From the NCBI GenBank assembly GCA_951230915.1, contig OX579640.1, forward strand, positions 15,520,981 through 15,584,980: a stretch of DNA of 64,000 nt, given 5' to 3'. The translations under genes and the position numbers were made by a program. Below are positions 33,990 to 46,390 of this stretch, one piece after another. The notes under the pieces were generated by a model. The model did no database searches. It was not told where the DNA came from and saw nothing but the letters and a program-made list of their open reading frames with translations. Positions within the stretch are counted from its first letter, which is position 1. The number at the start of each line of letters is the position of its first letter. This stretch comes from Antitrichia curtipendula (Eukaryota; Streptophyta; Bryopsida; Hypnales; Leucodontaceae).

Positions 33990-35067
33990 GTAGTAGTAAA
34001 AGGTTGGTTCTTGTGTTTGCAAAGAGATATGCTTGCTAGGTGATGTATACGTTGTTTTGACGGTGATTGGTATTAGTATATGAATATGTTGTAATAGTAA
34101 AGAGTTTACATGAACTTATTTTGTCTAAGTAATCTATTGTTGTTAAAAAGATGAATTAAGAAAAAAAATTCCTTAACAATTAATAATAAATATTTGTTTC
34201 TCTTAGGAGTTTTTGGATTGTTTTGTGTGTGTTTTATATTTTTTGGATTTGAGCATTGGAAGACCCTAATACAATTTCAATAGGCCACCACATAAAAGTC
34301 ATTAACAATTAATCCAAATGTTGACAAGAAATAGGAAGAGAAACAAAAAAGTTCAAATAAAAAAAAAAACTCCCCTTCTCCTTTAAAATACAAAAAGAGA
34401 AGAAAAAAAAAAAGGTTTTTAAAAAGTTAAAAAAATCTCTATTCTATTTCTGAAATAGAAAAAATAGGAAGAGAAAGAAAAAGATACGTATTTTACATTT
34501 TTTAATTCAGCATTACAAAAAATCCAAGAGCACATGAATCGGAAATTAGGCCCAATAGATGGCCTTTTATTTTTATTCAATTTTTAGAATTTGAAAGAAC
34601 AAGATCCTATTTGTGACTAATATTTTTGAAATAGTATTGGGATCATCTATTACAAATTGGAGTTCTAAAAGCAAAGTATAATGACAAAGTCTACTAAGTC
34701 GAGCAAAATGTTTTTTTCAAGTTTACTCGGGCTTTGCCATTGTGGCTTTGCTAGGATTTTGAGCCCCATTGCTCAAATTTGTTATGCAATGAAGATCCAA
34801 GGACTTCAAATGTGAAAAAAACATTCAAAGTTTTTACCATTGAATCTTTATAAAATTAGACTCCTTGGAAGTTCCTCATTGAAATGGTTGAAACTCCCAT
34901 TTGTGATTGAAGCTTGAGCTACACATCAAAAGTATTGTCTAAGAATAAAGGGCTCATAAAAATCAAGTTATTTTTTCAATCAAACTTTATGTTATATATC
35001 AAATTGATTGTTTTTAAAATCTTTACAATGACAATCCTAAAGTGTGTTCATTGAATGGTAGAGAGAT
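33990..35067. other. AT-rich intergenic DNA with purine-rich tract
   Basis: No gene seen; A/G-rich stretch at 34330-34480. Confidence 0.5.
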
Positions 35068-35069
35068 TA

Positions 35070-35289
35070 AGGTGGAGGCACCTTAAAGCGTCCTTGCACC
35101 CAATGCCGTCAGTATCTTTAGAGGGGTGTCATTCTAAAACGCAGATGTGAGTCATGCTTACATGACTTAATGGTGTTAGTCAATAATCATAAGTGCTGTT
35201 AAGCTTACGTACATGCAACTTCTGAAATGACTTCCATTTATGGATACTGACGGTATTGGGTGCAGGGATGCTTTAAGGTGCCTCCACCT
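35070..35289. mobile_element. 220-bp class 2 MITE with 46-bp terminal repeats
   Basis: AGGTGGAGGCACCTTAAAGC at the left; its complement closes the right end. The arms differ at three positions over about 46 bp. TA on both sides (35068-35069, 35290-35291). The well-preserved arms suggest a young insertion. Confidence 0.88.
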
Positions 35290-35292
35290 TAT

Positions 35293-36170
35293 GTATAATC
35301 AAACATTACACATCCCTTCTAGCAACACATCTTATCTTCATTTTGAATTAGAATGTATTTTATTTCTTCATGTGTTCTAAATTCGCTACGATGGCAATTG
35401 TGGCCTTGCAATGATAGATCTTAGTCCTCAAAGTAAATGACTTTTCTCAACTCAATTCTTTAACCATTCAATGGTCAATTTTCCTTTTGAATTTTCATCT
35501 ATCTTTCCATATGTTTTTGTACAAATACATCATTTTGTTCAATTTTTCCAAAATAATCAATAAAAGAAGAGCCTTTAAAACATTTAAGTATAACTTTAAA
35601 GGAATGAAAAAAAATTGGACAATAATACCACCTTCAAGCATTCTATTCATCATCCGAAATAGATTAATAATTAATAATTTAAATAAATAAAATAATCTAA
35701 TAATAATCTAATAATAATAATTTGACGTGGAAGATTCTCTGTGGCAACAGATTGTTGTTGTAGTTAAGTTCCTACAGTCCAGGAACTCAAAGGAACTCAC
35801 AACCCTTTGGACTAGTTGAATTTCATCTAATGAGTCAAACTTTAATAACTATATTGGGATGGCTTCAAGAAAAAAACTTCTCTTCTAATCTCAAGCCCTA
35901 TTATCTTGCAATCATTGAAGTTAAAGTTATTGAAATTTTTTCATACATATTTTAAATGTTTCTCTCTAAGTTTTTACCATTTGGATTTTAAATAAAATTT
36001 CTTCATTGCACAAGAAATTATAAAAAAATGATGAGTATATTGCCAATGTACTTAACCTCCTTGCACTGCAAATTGATTTAGAGTAAGCTAGACTCCATAT
36101 TTGCTTTTGAAAATTTTCTTGAGTGAACCTAACATAATATATTTATGAATAGTCAAAATCCTCATTTTTG
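35293..36170. other. AT-rich intergenic DNA
   Basis: Nothing recognised; (AAT)n-like tracts near 35680-35720. Confidence 0.5.
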
Positions 36171-36438
36171 TGGTGACCAAAATTTTTACTCTAAGACGGC
36201 TCAAAGTTTGTTGACTTTCATTTGCAAGAATGAAAAAAAAGTTTTTTTTCTCACTTCAAACATTATAATCTTTCAATCCACATGGTCAAATGGACTGAAA
36301 TTTTTTCCACAGATTGCCTTAATTATATAGTACACTTTTTGTATGATTGAATTTAAATAAAATAAAATTTAGACAATGCATCAAAAATTGGCAATTTTGA
36401 AATTTTCCTCTTCTCAAACACCCTTTGGCCTTTAGAGG
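36171..36438 (+). mobile_element. right-end fragment of a TTAA-flanked element
   Basis: Ends GGCCTTTAGAGG followed by TTAA (36439-36442) and resembles the right part of P1 elements (TTTCAATCCACATGGTCAAA; GTACAC near the end). The left terminus was not found. Confidence 0.5.
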
Positions 36439-36442
36439 TTAA

Positions 36443-37358
36443 TAACTTTGAATATTTTAGAATCCCTACTGAAACTTTTCTACAAACATTTCATTTAGTG
36501 TGAGTATGATTGACAAATATGGCTTCAAAGATTGGATTTAAATGGACTATAAATTCTATTCTTCTGTTATACAATTTTTTATTCGTTGAACCCACCAAGG
36601 TAAACTTCCCTATTCATGCAATGTGACAATTTTTACCACTTTGGATTGATGTCTAATATTTACACTTAATTTTTTTGATATATATGCTATTAGTACCATA
36701 GTACAATTTTAGTCAACCACCCTTTATTGCAGATTTTCTTGATTGTGTCCACTTTATCATCCATATGAAATTATTTGTCCACATCCATCTATACTCATCA
36801 TACTATGAAAAATTTGCATCGTCCCTATTTGTCAAGGCTAACTTATTAATAAAAATTCCTACTATATGATGTTTTTGCATAGCCTAATTTATATACATTA
36901 GATTATGTAGCATTTCATAAATCCTATAGTAACCTTATTTATTATATAATTTTTTTCTTCTTTTGAATTATATGGACCCTATCTTTTAACTCATGTAGTT
37001 TTCCCAAAATTGATAGTGATCTTCCCCAAAACAAGCTGTCGAACTATCTAAATTCTAAAATTAAAATATTTTGGCACCAAAGTGTTGAATTTGACCTGAA
37101 TATATGGTATTAAATATATATAAAGAGAAAAAAATAAAAATTAATATATGATATTTGTATGTATCTAAGAAAAAAATCGTGCTAGATGAAATAAACATGA
37201 GTTGTCTCAACTTCATCAATTTTTTTTTGTAGGTTCACTAATTTTTCACCCTCACTAATACTATAATTCAGTGGCTACATGTGAAGTGTATTAGTGCTAG
37301 TGTGACAATGACATGAGCACACACAATATCAAATTGGGCCCGTTGCACCTGAAGTTAA
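36443..37358. other. AT-rich intergenic DNA
   Basis: Nothing recognised. Confidence 0.5.
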
Positions 37359-37362
37359 TTAA

Positions 37363-37926
37363 CCCCTAAAACCCTGCTTGTCCCCTCGGGGGACAATTTG
37401 GGTCCGTGTAGGTTCCTATTGTCTCAATTTGAAGTGAATTTTTTTGAGATTTTTTGAGGTTATGTAGCTTTGCAAGAGCTTTGTGGATATATATTTTTTG
37501 TTTCAATCGGATGCTGGATGAAAAAGTTATGGCACAATGAGCAAGAAATGGAGATTGGCGGGTAGTCCAAAAAAAATTACAAAAAGTCATTTTTTTCCTA
37601 AAAGATTATGTTTTTACCTATATGTGGAGCTTTGATTCATTCTATTTGGACTAGGGATGAGAAAGTTATAGACAATCTTAGTTTTTCGGGCAATTTAAGC
37701 ATCTTCTTGGAAAAAAACTTTTTGTTCAACTTTGAATGCTAATATCTTCCAATCCGTACGGTCAAATTTGATGAAATTTTTACTGCATGATCTCAGACAA
37801 GTTAAGTACAAGATCCTACGGTTGAATTCCCCAAAAAAACAAAAAAATTGGTTTCCTTAAGTGAATACAACAGAAGTGGTAATTTTGAGTGGTTTTTGGC
37901 AGAAAACACCCTCGGGATTTCAGGGG
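37363..37926 (+). mobile_element. TTAA-flanked element family P2, 564 bp
   Basis: Begins CCCCTAAAACCCTGC, ends GGGATTTCAGGGG; TTAA at the left (37359-37362), TTAC at the right. Truncated inverted copy at 3127-3484; the left end of a relative at 61257. Confidence 0.8.
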
Positions 37927-37930
37927 TTAC

Positions 37931-40191
37931 TCTATTACATTAAATACGCAATGTTACAGCTCTTGTTTAAAAAAAAATGTCACATTTTCAACTCATCACG
38001 TTATCATTCTTTTATTTCATCCAACGTTCATGATTAAAACCTAGAGTGCAACAGGATTTCATGTAATTCATTAAGCACATGTTTCCTCTGTCTCTTGCAA
38101 ACAAAAATTATGCAACGGAGTCGACTATATGAAAATAATTGAGAAATCTTGTTGTGTGTCTCTTTCTACTTTCTACTTTGAGAAATAAGAAATAGAAATC
38201 AGGTTCACTCATTCGTCCCGATTGTGCTTGTGACACTAGTTTACCAAAGTAACTCTATTTTGAATTAGTGCAGGTTGAAATATTACTCTTTTTGTTACCA
38301 AGTCCCGAATTTCCAAGGTCAATGTACCTTCAAAGAAATAATCAATTGGCCGTACGAAATCCCGGGCAAGCGGAACAAGAGCCCGATCACAGGTACTCCG
38401 AGGCAAGCTGCCGCATCGCAGTTGGCCAACGGTCCAGCCTTCCAAATCTCCTCCCTCTCTCCCGCGCGCATCACGAGCTGACTGACGCGACGCGCATTGC
38501 AACGACTCCCTCAATTACTTGGGGCGGTGTGCAGTGTGCACGTTTTGCAGGCTTCCTTTGAACGAGTTCAGGACATACACTGCTGTGGACTTTGAACCCC
38601 GTGAAAAATGGGAATAGACGTGCACTTGGTGTCTGTTTCAAGCTGAAATCAGTCACAGAAATCTGATGGTGGCGAGTACAGTCGTGGTACGCCTTGCATT
38701 GTGTACATGTTTGCTCTCCCCAGTTTGCTCAACTCTCTTGTTTTGATTCGACTGGGTTGGGTTTTGGTGAAGTTCATTGATTGGGTTGCAACGGAGGCAT
38801 CTGTTGTAAGCTGAAGGCTGTGGTGAGCTTATGGAGTGGTGTGATTGTGTTGTAATCCTGAAAAACTGGACCCAGAGGCCGGATGTTGTCGGTCGATGTG
38901 AGCTAAGGGTTTCTTGAGCTAAGAGGATTGATTGGAATGCTGAGCTTGTGTTCCGTTTTTGAATCTTCGTTCGTGAAAGGCAAGTTAGGGTTACATTTGC
39001 AGTGGTTAAGCAAGTGGTTTGAGTCGATCGACGAATGGTTTGAGGCAATTCGTCTTAGTGGATCGCACGGCATGTTTGATGAGATTCAACGAACAGCACC
39101 GTGAAGCACGTTCATCGCCGTGCTGGCTCACAGTTCAAATCTGTGTTGCAGTTAACCTAATAGTGAAGAGTCCCAGATTATGTAGAAGTTAGTAGCTCTT
39201 ACACTGGTTGCGGAAATGTTGTAGCATTCGCTGTGCATTTAGTTTCCTGTGCATTTTTAGAAATGTTGTGGCATTCGTTGCGCAGTAAGTTTCTTGTGCA
39301 TCAGTTTTCGATTCTGTGACTGCCTAAACCACCAAACGATTCTGTGATCCTTTGACATTCACTTTATATGCGAGACGAGATTCTCAAACCTGGCTCTTAC
39401 TGAAGGGAATGGCTGGTGGTTCAGTGTGAAGGACCAAATGTAAGGAAGTCAACTGCAAGGAAGTGAAAAGAAGAAACCTGGCGTACCGGTCCTGAAACCA
39501 TAGAAAGGTTTGCAAGTAACTTACCAGGTTTGGTCTCAGTTCCACGTCCTGTGTCCGAAAGTCGATTCCCTCTTCTAAATTCAGGTAGCGGCACATTCTT
39601 TTGTTTCATAGAATATCTATCATAATGCAATATCAAAATTCTCCAGGGAAATTGCAACAGTAAGTTCAGGGAACCTAAAGCCTTGAGCTAAATGACCTGA
39701 ATGTTTTTCTCTTGAACCTTTAGACACCTGAATCGTTTTTGGTATCAATATGATCACAAAGGAAAGTTGTCTTTTTAAGGTTCAAGTGCCGGTATATTTT
39801 ACTGTGCTCATCATTGAGAATATGGACTTGGGATCGCTGAAGGATTGAATCTCAATTGAACGAATCCCAATCCTTACGCGCACCTAATTGAGTGGCCACT
39901 TGGGTATCCGTTTCTTAAAAAAATTCTGAATAGGCTTTGGACTCATCAAAGCGGAGATGTTCACTTTGTTCCAAAGTAGGGACAAAACCTCAATGAATAA
40001 TGCTGTGAATGGGTAAACTCCCACTACGGAGAATGCTCGTTACAACATCGCGCGACCTCCTATTTCGCCAATAGATGAACATCGACAAAACCTTCTGTGT
40101 CGATTCAATCACAAATCTGAAAATAGTCTGATGATAACTCAGGGTTTAAGGTTTAGGTTTCGCTCACTCTTTTGCTTCTGTTGATGCCCTC
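37931..40191. other. upstream region of the glucanase gene
   Basis: From about 38270 the base composition becomes gene-like. A 68-codon + frame (38275-38481) follows an acceptor-like TTAGTGCAG, but its protein was not recognised. 38640-39120 reads like a leader. A 5'-UTR intron ending CCCTCAG at 40192 is plausible. No second gene can be supported. Confidence 0.4.
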
Positions 40192-40194
40192 AGG

Positions 40195-41223
40195 ATGACG
40201 ATATGGAGGCTCACCATGCTGCTATCAATGCTGCACCTCTGCACCGCAGAATCAATCATCGGCATCAACTACGGGCGCGTCGCCAACGACCTCCCTCGCC
40301 CCAAAGACGTCGCCCGCTTCGTCACCACCCTCAACATCCAGTACATCAAAATCTTCGACTCGGACCGCGCCACCATCAGGGGCTTCGACCACACCAACAT
40401 CGCTCTCCTCATCGGCGTCCCAAACGAAAATCTTATCTCGCTCGCTAGCAATCCTAAAACCGCCCGAACGTGGATCCACAACCACGTGACGAAGCGCCTC
40501 CCCAAAGCGAAGATCACCCACCTCCTGGTGGGCAACGAGATTCTCTCCGGGATTCCTGAGATTTGGCCGGCACTCGTCCCTGCAATGTGGAATCTCCACT
40601 CGGCGCTCGTCTACTACAAATTAGACCACCAGATCAAAATCTCGACGCCACATTCCATGGGCGTGTTGGCCGCTTCGTACCCACCCTCAGCTGGGGTTTT
40701 TAGAGACGACATTCGAATTCCAATCATGAAAAAATTGCTGGAGTTTCTGAGGATCACGGAGTCCACGTTCATGATGAACATTTATCCGTATTTTCCTGCT
40801 CGGGATGATCCTGTGAATGTACCGTTGGCGTACGCGTTGTTTTTGGACAATCCAGGGGTGGATGATGCGAAGACGGGGTTGCACTACGGGAACCTGTTTG
40901 ATGCGATGTTGGACGCGTCGATCTTTGCGATGAAGGAGCTCGGGTATGACGATGTGCCGGTGATGGTGACGGAAACCGGCTGGCCAAGTCAAGGGGATGC
41001 TTCGGAGGTGATTGCGACACTTGCGAATGCGAAAATTTACAACAACAATCTGGTGAAGCATGTGACGAGCAAGGAGGGGTCGCCTGCGCGGCCGGGGAGA
41101 AGCATTCCGACGTTTATCTTTGCTTTGTTTAACGAGAATGAGAAAGGCGGGCTCGCGTCGGAGAGAAACTTCGGGCTATTCTACCCTAACGAGACGCGCG
41201 TGTATGACCTCAGCTTCACGTAG
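40195..41223 (+). CDS. secreted GH17 endo-1,3-beta-glucanase, single exon
   Basis: Glycoside hydrolase family 17 enzyme, expected to cleave 1,3-beta-glucan (callose) in the wall or apoplast. It is 342 aa in one uninterrupted frame. Residues 1-19 form a signal peptide (hydrophobic LTMLLSMLHLCTA), followed by the family start IIGINYGRVANDLP (21-34). E115 in LLVGNE is the expected acid/base and E260 in VMVTETGWPS the nucleophile; FALFNENEKGG and ERNFGLFYPNET match the family's C-terminal core. There is no C-terminal X8/CBM43 module and no GPI-type hydrophobic tail, so the product should be a short soluble form; N332-E-T is a possible N-glycosylation site. The ATG is preceded by CCCTCAGG, which could be a splice acceptor ending a 5'-UTR intron. 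Coding DNA is clearly GC-richer than its surroundings. Confidence 0.96.
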   Translation: MTIWRLTMLLSMLHLCTAESIIGINYGRVANDLPRPKDVARFVTTLNIQYIKIFDSDRATIRGFDHTNIALLIGVPNENLISLASNPKTARTWIHNHVTKRLPKAKITHLLVGNEILSGIPEIWPALVPAMWNLHSALVYYKLDHQIKISTPHSMGVLAASYPPSAGVFRDDIRIPIMKKLLEFLRITESTFMMNIYPYFPARDDPVNVPLAYALFLDNPGVDDAKTGLHYGNLFDAMLDASIFAMKELGYDDVPVMVTETGWPSQGDASEVIATLANAKIYNNNLVKHVTSKEGSPARPGRSIPTFIFALFNENEKGGLASERNFGLFYPNETRVYDLSFT

Positions 41224-42890
41224 GGTTTGGGGAATTAGGGTTTAGGGTTTTTAAGGCCCGGGTTTTAGCGGCTCTGGGTTTCCATTCTCAAGCTCATCTT
41301 CGCCAGCCCGCCTTTCTCCAATTTACCCCCCTTAGCGCTCCAACTTCCAAAATTTGGACGATGAAGAAAGAGGTTCCAGGGACTTTTTTGACCACACAAA
41401 CTTCTCATTCATTCAAATCAATCCTTGACCTTTGTAAAAAATAAATTTGTATGATGAATTGGATGAAATTGAGGTAAATAATATAAAGAAAAATATGCAA
41501 AAATTCAAGAAACAATTTAGGTGGTAAGCGCAATATCAAGAAAGAAAAAGGTTGGCTAGTCATCTAGTGAGAAACTTTGGATCCCACATGTACAATGTGA
41601 GCTTCATGTGGGGAAGTTTGAATAGGACCTTTTTTGAAAAGGGAAGCATTGTTACATGGATCAAGCCTACCTTGTTGGGCAATAGTTTCTTTTCAAAGTA
41701 TTGTAGTTGTAGTTGTAGTTTATGTTTTTCCTTTTGGACAATGCAAGAAGGGAGCTTTATTAGAGTGATAAAGCAATAAATTTATAAAAATAAAAAATAA
41801 AAAATAAAAATATATGGATGAAAACTCATTTATCATTTACCATCTATTGAGAAAGAAGAAATATATTGCCCAATTGTTGGTGTAAATTTATGAGGGTTCC
41901 ATCAATTTTTATTCACCCATGTATTGCCGAAAAGCTATTAGATTCACCAACGTTGGAGGTGAAAGTTACTTATGATGAATGATTGTATGGACGAGTAGGG
42001 AATTGTTTGTGGATGATTCTAACCATTTTCCCCCCTTTTTTTTACGCGTGTCACTCTTACCAACTAGAAAACAAAAAATAAATTGACTGCAACAACAAGA
42101 GATCGATTCAGCGGCTGTCAATAATAAAAATCCTTTCCAAGCTTCAGGTTGCGCCACTGACATTCAAGTTGGTGAGAGGCCATGGGAAGTCTGACATCAA
42201 TAGTGGCATGAAGAAGCTTTTTGCTCGAGTAGCGGCTAAGCTCCGATGCTTTACTGAACTCCAATGATAAGAGTGAGTGGGCAAATTCACAAACAGATTG
42301 TCCACTCATCGTCGGAAGTGACCAAACTCAAATCTTTTCGGAGAATTTTTTGGTTCTATGGCGATGATTGTGATCCTCAGAAAACACAACTGAAGTTTTG
42401 TGTCAGTGTTCGAAAATGTGACCGAAGGAAATGAAAAAAAACTAATTTTGACCATGTTTCTAAAATCGACCCAACAACATTCATGCTTGAAAATTGAAAT
42501 CAGTTGACTCTTTGAAAATGAGAGCCTACATTTCATTTTGGATTCACATATAAATCTAGACTTTGTGAAAATAATCCAATGAGTGCTCTTGGTTACATGG
42601 TTTCTTTTAAGGAAATGATCCACACGGTACCAAAAAGGATGATTTCCACGGTGACAAACCTAACATTCTAGGGTTAAGAGCAACCACATTGTATCATTGA
42701 AAACCAAGAGGACGGAATAGACTTCATGAGGCAAGGACTTGATCGTTATCCACACAAAGCTAATCGCCTTCCATCGTGACCCGGAATGCCCAAGAAAATC
42801 TCTACGAAGTTGTAACTTTTAGAGCCAAGCTCCTTTCCAGTTCTTGTTTCTTTGTTTGGGAGCTTGTTTAGATCCTATGTTTACTTGTCA
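41222..42890. other. downstream of glucanase: short TTTAGGG tracts and dispersed repeat
   Basis: TTTAGGGTTT-like tracts follow the stop (41222-41252). About 41810-42130 shares scattered similarity with KLCR intron 4 (50200-50330), including GTGTCACTCT and GAAAACAAAAAA. A TTAA end (CTAGGG-TTAA at 42671-42677) closes a fragment carrying GATGATTTCCACGGTGAC. Confidence 0.45.
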
Positions 42891-42894
42891 ACTA

Positions 42895-43333
42895 TAGTAA
42901 AACCACCCATTACCAACCGGCCATCAATAACCACCCTATAGGGTACAACTATTTCCAACCAAGGTTGGTACAAATTCCAACCATAGTTTGGAATGTGATT
43001 TTTTTTTTCCCTTCTTTTTTTTGCAAGCTTGGCACTATAAAGTCATGACACATGTCCTGATTTAGTGAGCAAGAAAGTAGGAAGCAGTGGGTGGGAAAGT
43101 AGTTATGGAATGGTCGAAATTGAAAGACTCTATATCTTGGGTATGGGTTGAGGCCAACTTTTTGGCTTCCAAAATTCACAATAAATTCAATCCAAGGAGA
43201 AAAAATCATGAAAACTTGGCAATGCCCATCATTTCTATCTCTCCTACAGGGCTGTAAATTCACTTTGCCTTCTACTGCTCCAGAACATAATACGCAGAAT
43301 TGCTTAAGTGGTCGACTATGGGTGGTTCTACCA
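42895..43333 (+). mobile_element. element Q, 439-bp copy without nested insertion
   Basis: Ends TAGTAAAACCACCC and GGGTGGTTCTACCA with TA on both sides (42893-42894, 43334-43335). Keeps the empty target of the 5113-type insertion at 43131-43132. The long - strand frame here (42949-43470) is not a gene. Confidence 0.8.
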
Positions 43334-43339
43334 TAACAT

Positions 43340-44062
43340 TTGCAACTTCCAAACATAATCACTCCGAAAGAAGGGCGCGCTGAAACTTCGAGAGGCCACG
43401 GGAAGGTTGCCGTCTGAAGTTTGAGCTTGGGCTCCCTTATTCCGTTGGCGACCTCACGATGTGGTGACAAAAAAACACAGCCCGGCTTGGCCCGGCCTGG
43501 CCCCAGCCCAAATGCATCAGCCCTGGCCCAACTATTTCCGTGTCACAGTGCGGATGCTCTAAAGCAAGAATATGTAGGGGTCGGTTTTAGAAAAATAGAT
43601 TACAATACAAATAAGTAGTTTTTTTTTTTTTTGCACTGTAGCAGTACACCATGCAGACAATGGAGGATAGTCCCTCCAAATTTACACCACTATCACTCTG
43701 CCACAGCACTGGAGTTTGGCACCAGAAAAAAAAACCCTGCAAATAAGTGCACTGGTGGCAAAGCCATTTGACCAGGTCTACAAAGTCAGTTAAGTCAGCT
43801 GGGGTGGGCGACGTGCAGGTCAGCTGCGCCACCTGGGACTGCGAGCCATGAATCATATCGCTTTTGGAAAAACTAAGAAAACGGAAACCAATTCGAGAAT
43901 GAACAGGAGTCGTCACTGTTCACAAATTTGTCCACATTTAGCAAAGCTCACCTGCCCAGCAGAACGGCATTTCCTAGGGACTGCAAAAGCGATTACTCCA
44001 GACTATTAATTAATTGCAAAAAGGAAGAAACAAAAACATAACGTACTATTGTATATTTATAT
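43340..44062. other. intergenic DNA
   Basis: No gene recognised; poly(T) at 43619-43632. Confidence 0.45.
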
Positions 44063-44496
44063 AAGCAGGCAATGGTCCTCTCCATGATGGGAAGGTATTA
44101 TGGCTTCCTCGATGCTTGAGAAGAAATGGGAGGAAATGGGAGGTTAACCCTTAAAAGGACGAGGGGGTGACCTTGGGAAATCATCTCTTTTCTATTACCT
44201 TGTGAATCATTGACTTGAGAAATAGCAAAAAAGTACTAACTGGAAGTCAAACTACTGTAGAAAACCTTCCCCTTTTCACAATGAAATTACGAGGATGAAT
44301 AGTTGTAATTTTGTCCTACTACAATGATTCCCTGTCATCTATCAGACATTTGGTGTCCGTGTCAACGTTGAAGGGTTAATGCAAGGATCGGGGTTGACTG
44401 GTGAACCATCAATAAGATGATTTTGCTTATTGTTGGGATCCCCTTTTTCAAGGATGATGAAAAAGGGATCCTTGCCTCATTGGTAAACAATGTTAA
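44063..44496 (+). repeat. isolated unit of the 180-bp tandem repeat, split by an insertion
   Basis: 44063-44147 and 44376-44496 together make one unit of the array at 12560-14340 (CTCTCCATGATGGGAAGG ... CCTCATTGGTAAACAATGTT). The split falls at the TTAA of the unit's conserved CAATTAATTC tract. Confidence 0.8.
44148..44375 (+). mobile_element. TTAA-flanked element, 228 bp
   Basis: Begins CCCTTAAAAGGACGAGG, ends TCAACGTTGAAGGG, TTAA at 44144-44147 and 44376-44379. Inverted sibling at 16619-16845. Inserted in a repeat unit whose homologues carry a single TTAA at this point. Confidence 0.87.
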
Positions 44497-44499
44497 AAA

Positions 44500-46390
44500 G
44501 TCCTAACCCAAATGTGATTTTTATAATTAGCTCAAGTTGATAAAAACATTGAAAGAATGGGATACAAGCACTACTTCAAATGGAAGGGAGGGACAGTTGT
44601 TCCCAATACTTTTTTCAAACATAAAAATGTTGGAAACAAGTTGTACAAGTTGTCATTTTTTTTTACATTTTAGTGCTAAAAAAATGTGTTGGAAAATGAT
44701 CAAGTCGAAAACACTATCCATTTTGGATAGTGCTTCTACCCCCATTTTCCAATTCTTTTACCAACGTGTGCTAATTATGTATTAGATAACCAAGTTGCAC
44801 ATTTTTTCAATCACAACCTTTGATCTTCATGATCCAAAGATGTTGCAACAAGTTGAAAGGAAAGAAGGTTATGGATTGCAACTTGTAATGACAATGGTAA
44901 TGGATTCCCTATGAGATGGTGTCACGTTAGCATTGAAAAAGTCAACAACCGGTTATGAAAATCACATTTGAGCCGTGTCTCTTGTGCTATGAAAATTTTC
45001 CAAAAAGAAAGAGGGAAAAAAATCACATTTGGGAGCACGGGGCAGGCAGGAATCGCGCGTTCCATGCCCAACGAAGAAGAAGAAGGTGCGAATCTCTGCA
45101 ACCACCACACGTACTGCAAGTCCGCCAAACTGAACGTACCTCCAAGCTTCCTGCCCCTCTTCGTTGGATGAATCTCGCCATGAATGCTCCCTCTCCGAAT
45201 ATCCTCACGGTCCCCGGCCCCGTCACCGCTTCAGCAACCCACATTCGTACTCGCAGATCGAATCACGCACGGTCGATGATCGTGACGATTCCTTCCACTT
45301 CAGCTCGCCGTCTTCGTCAATCCAGCCCCATCTCCATTATTACCTCACCCTGTGCAATTATGGTCCCCGTCCCATTCCCCAACCCAAGCGCACAAACAGT
45401 CAACACTAGCGTCTCAGGACGCAGTAATGGACATTGATTGCACGTCACCTTTGCTTAGAATCTTGGAACCTCTGTAAGCTTTAACTTACCTGCTCGAGAG
45501 AGTACGCGGAGGGATGCAGTTCAAGCCCATTTTTGACTGAATTTCTTGCCTGAGGGATCGATTATCTTGCAGTAAGCCAGTCCTCGAGATTGGATTAGAA
45601 TTTAAGTTGGGTCAAGCGATCGAGCGAGATGATGAAGTGATGATGGTGGTAGCGATGATGAAGCCTGCCTTACTAGAAGCTTGGATCGGGGTGGTTGCCT
45701 TTCGTGATGAACGAACTTGTGATGACGTCGAGGATTCATCAATCATATATGCATTGAATTGAATGATTGGTTAGTTGATGATCGATCGCTGTGAGTAAGT
45801 GAGTAAGTGAGTGTGTTTGTTTGTTAATTAAAGAATTAAGGATTGTGGTAGTCCTGGCGTTGATTGATCACTTGGATTCTGCGTCTTGGAGAGGCAGGAG
45901 TGAGTGGGGTCGATCTGTTGACTGGGTCCCGCGTTACGGTTATCACTTTCGGGATGTAGCGATTGTCTTTTTCGTATGAATGGGGAGCTTTAGCTTGCAC
46001 GGGTGGTGAGAGCTTTAGCATGATCGCGTGCTCATTGATCCAACTTGTGGGAAGAGCGGTTGAAATTGGAATGTATGTGCTGATGATTGCGAGCGATTGT
46101 GCTGAATTCGGTTTAAAAGGACAGTGAATAGTGCCAGTTGTTCTGTCTTGTCTACTTGAAAGAATTTTCTAATTCTCTTTCGAAGCTCGGTTTGGAAATC
46201 GATCTCCTGGTCTGCTCTGGACAATGCAGAGTTCTGACATTTGTGACGTCGGGAGACTTGGTCGTCGTCAGTCGAAGGGGAGCTAAGCTTAGTGTGGCAG
46301 GGTCGCAGGGAGGAGGGTTCAATCTCTGTGGGGAGGAAGATTCAAATTTAAGCTCTCACTGTGAGTTAGCGGTGGTGCTGCAGTTTCAGT
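44500..46390. other. upstream and likely leader of the KLCR gene
   Basis: 45030-45440 is GC-rich with overlapping frames of 160, 81 and 67 codons, none recognised; 45440-46390 has the look of promoter and leader, including a (GTGA/GTAA)n tract at 45793. Extra 5' non-coding exons are possible. Confidence 0.4.

Noticed and set aside
39100..39170. tRNA-like GTTCAAATC segment
   Set aside because: No acceptor or D-arm pairing could be found around it; no tRNA gene was recognised anywhere in the window.
41222..41252. TTTAGGG-like tracts after the glucanase stop
   Set aside because: Only two or three imperfect units, too few for an interstitial telomere array.
42949..43470. 173-codon open frame on the - strand
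   Set aside because: It runs through transposon element Q and its neighbour, has no recognisable domain, and the sibling copies of Q do not keep the frame.
44955..45437. 160-codon frame upstream of KLCR
   Set aside because: Low-complexity Arg/Ser/Pro translation, two other frames are also open, no homology recognised; better explained as GC-rich promoter or leader.
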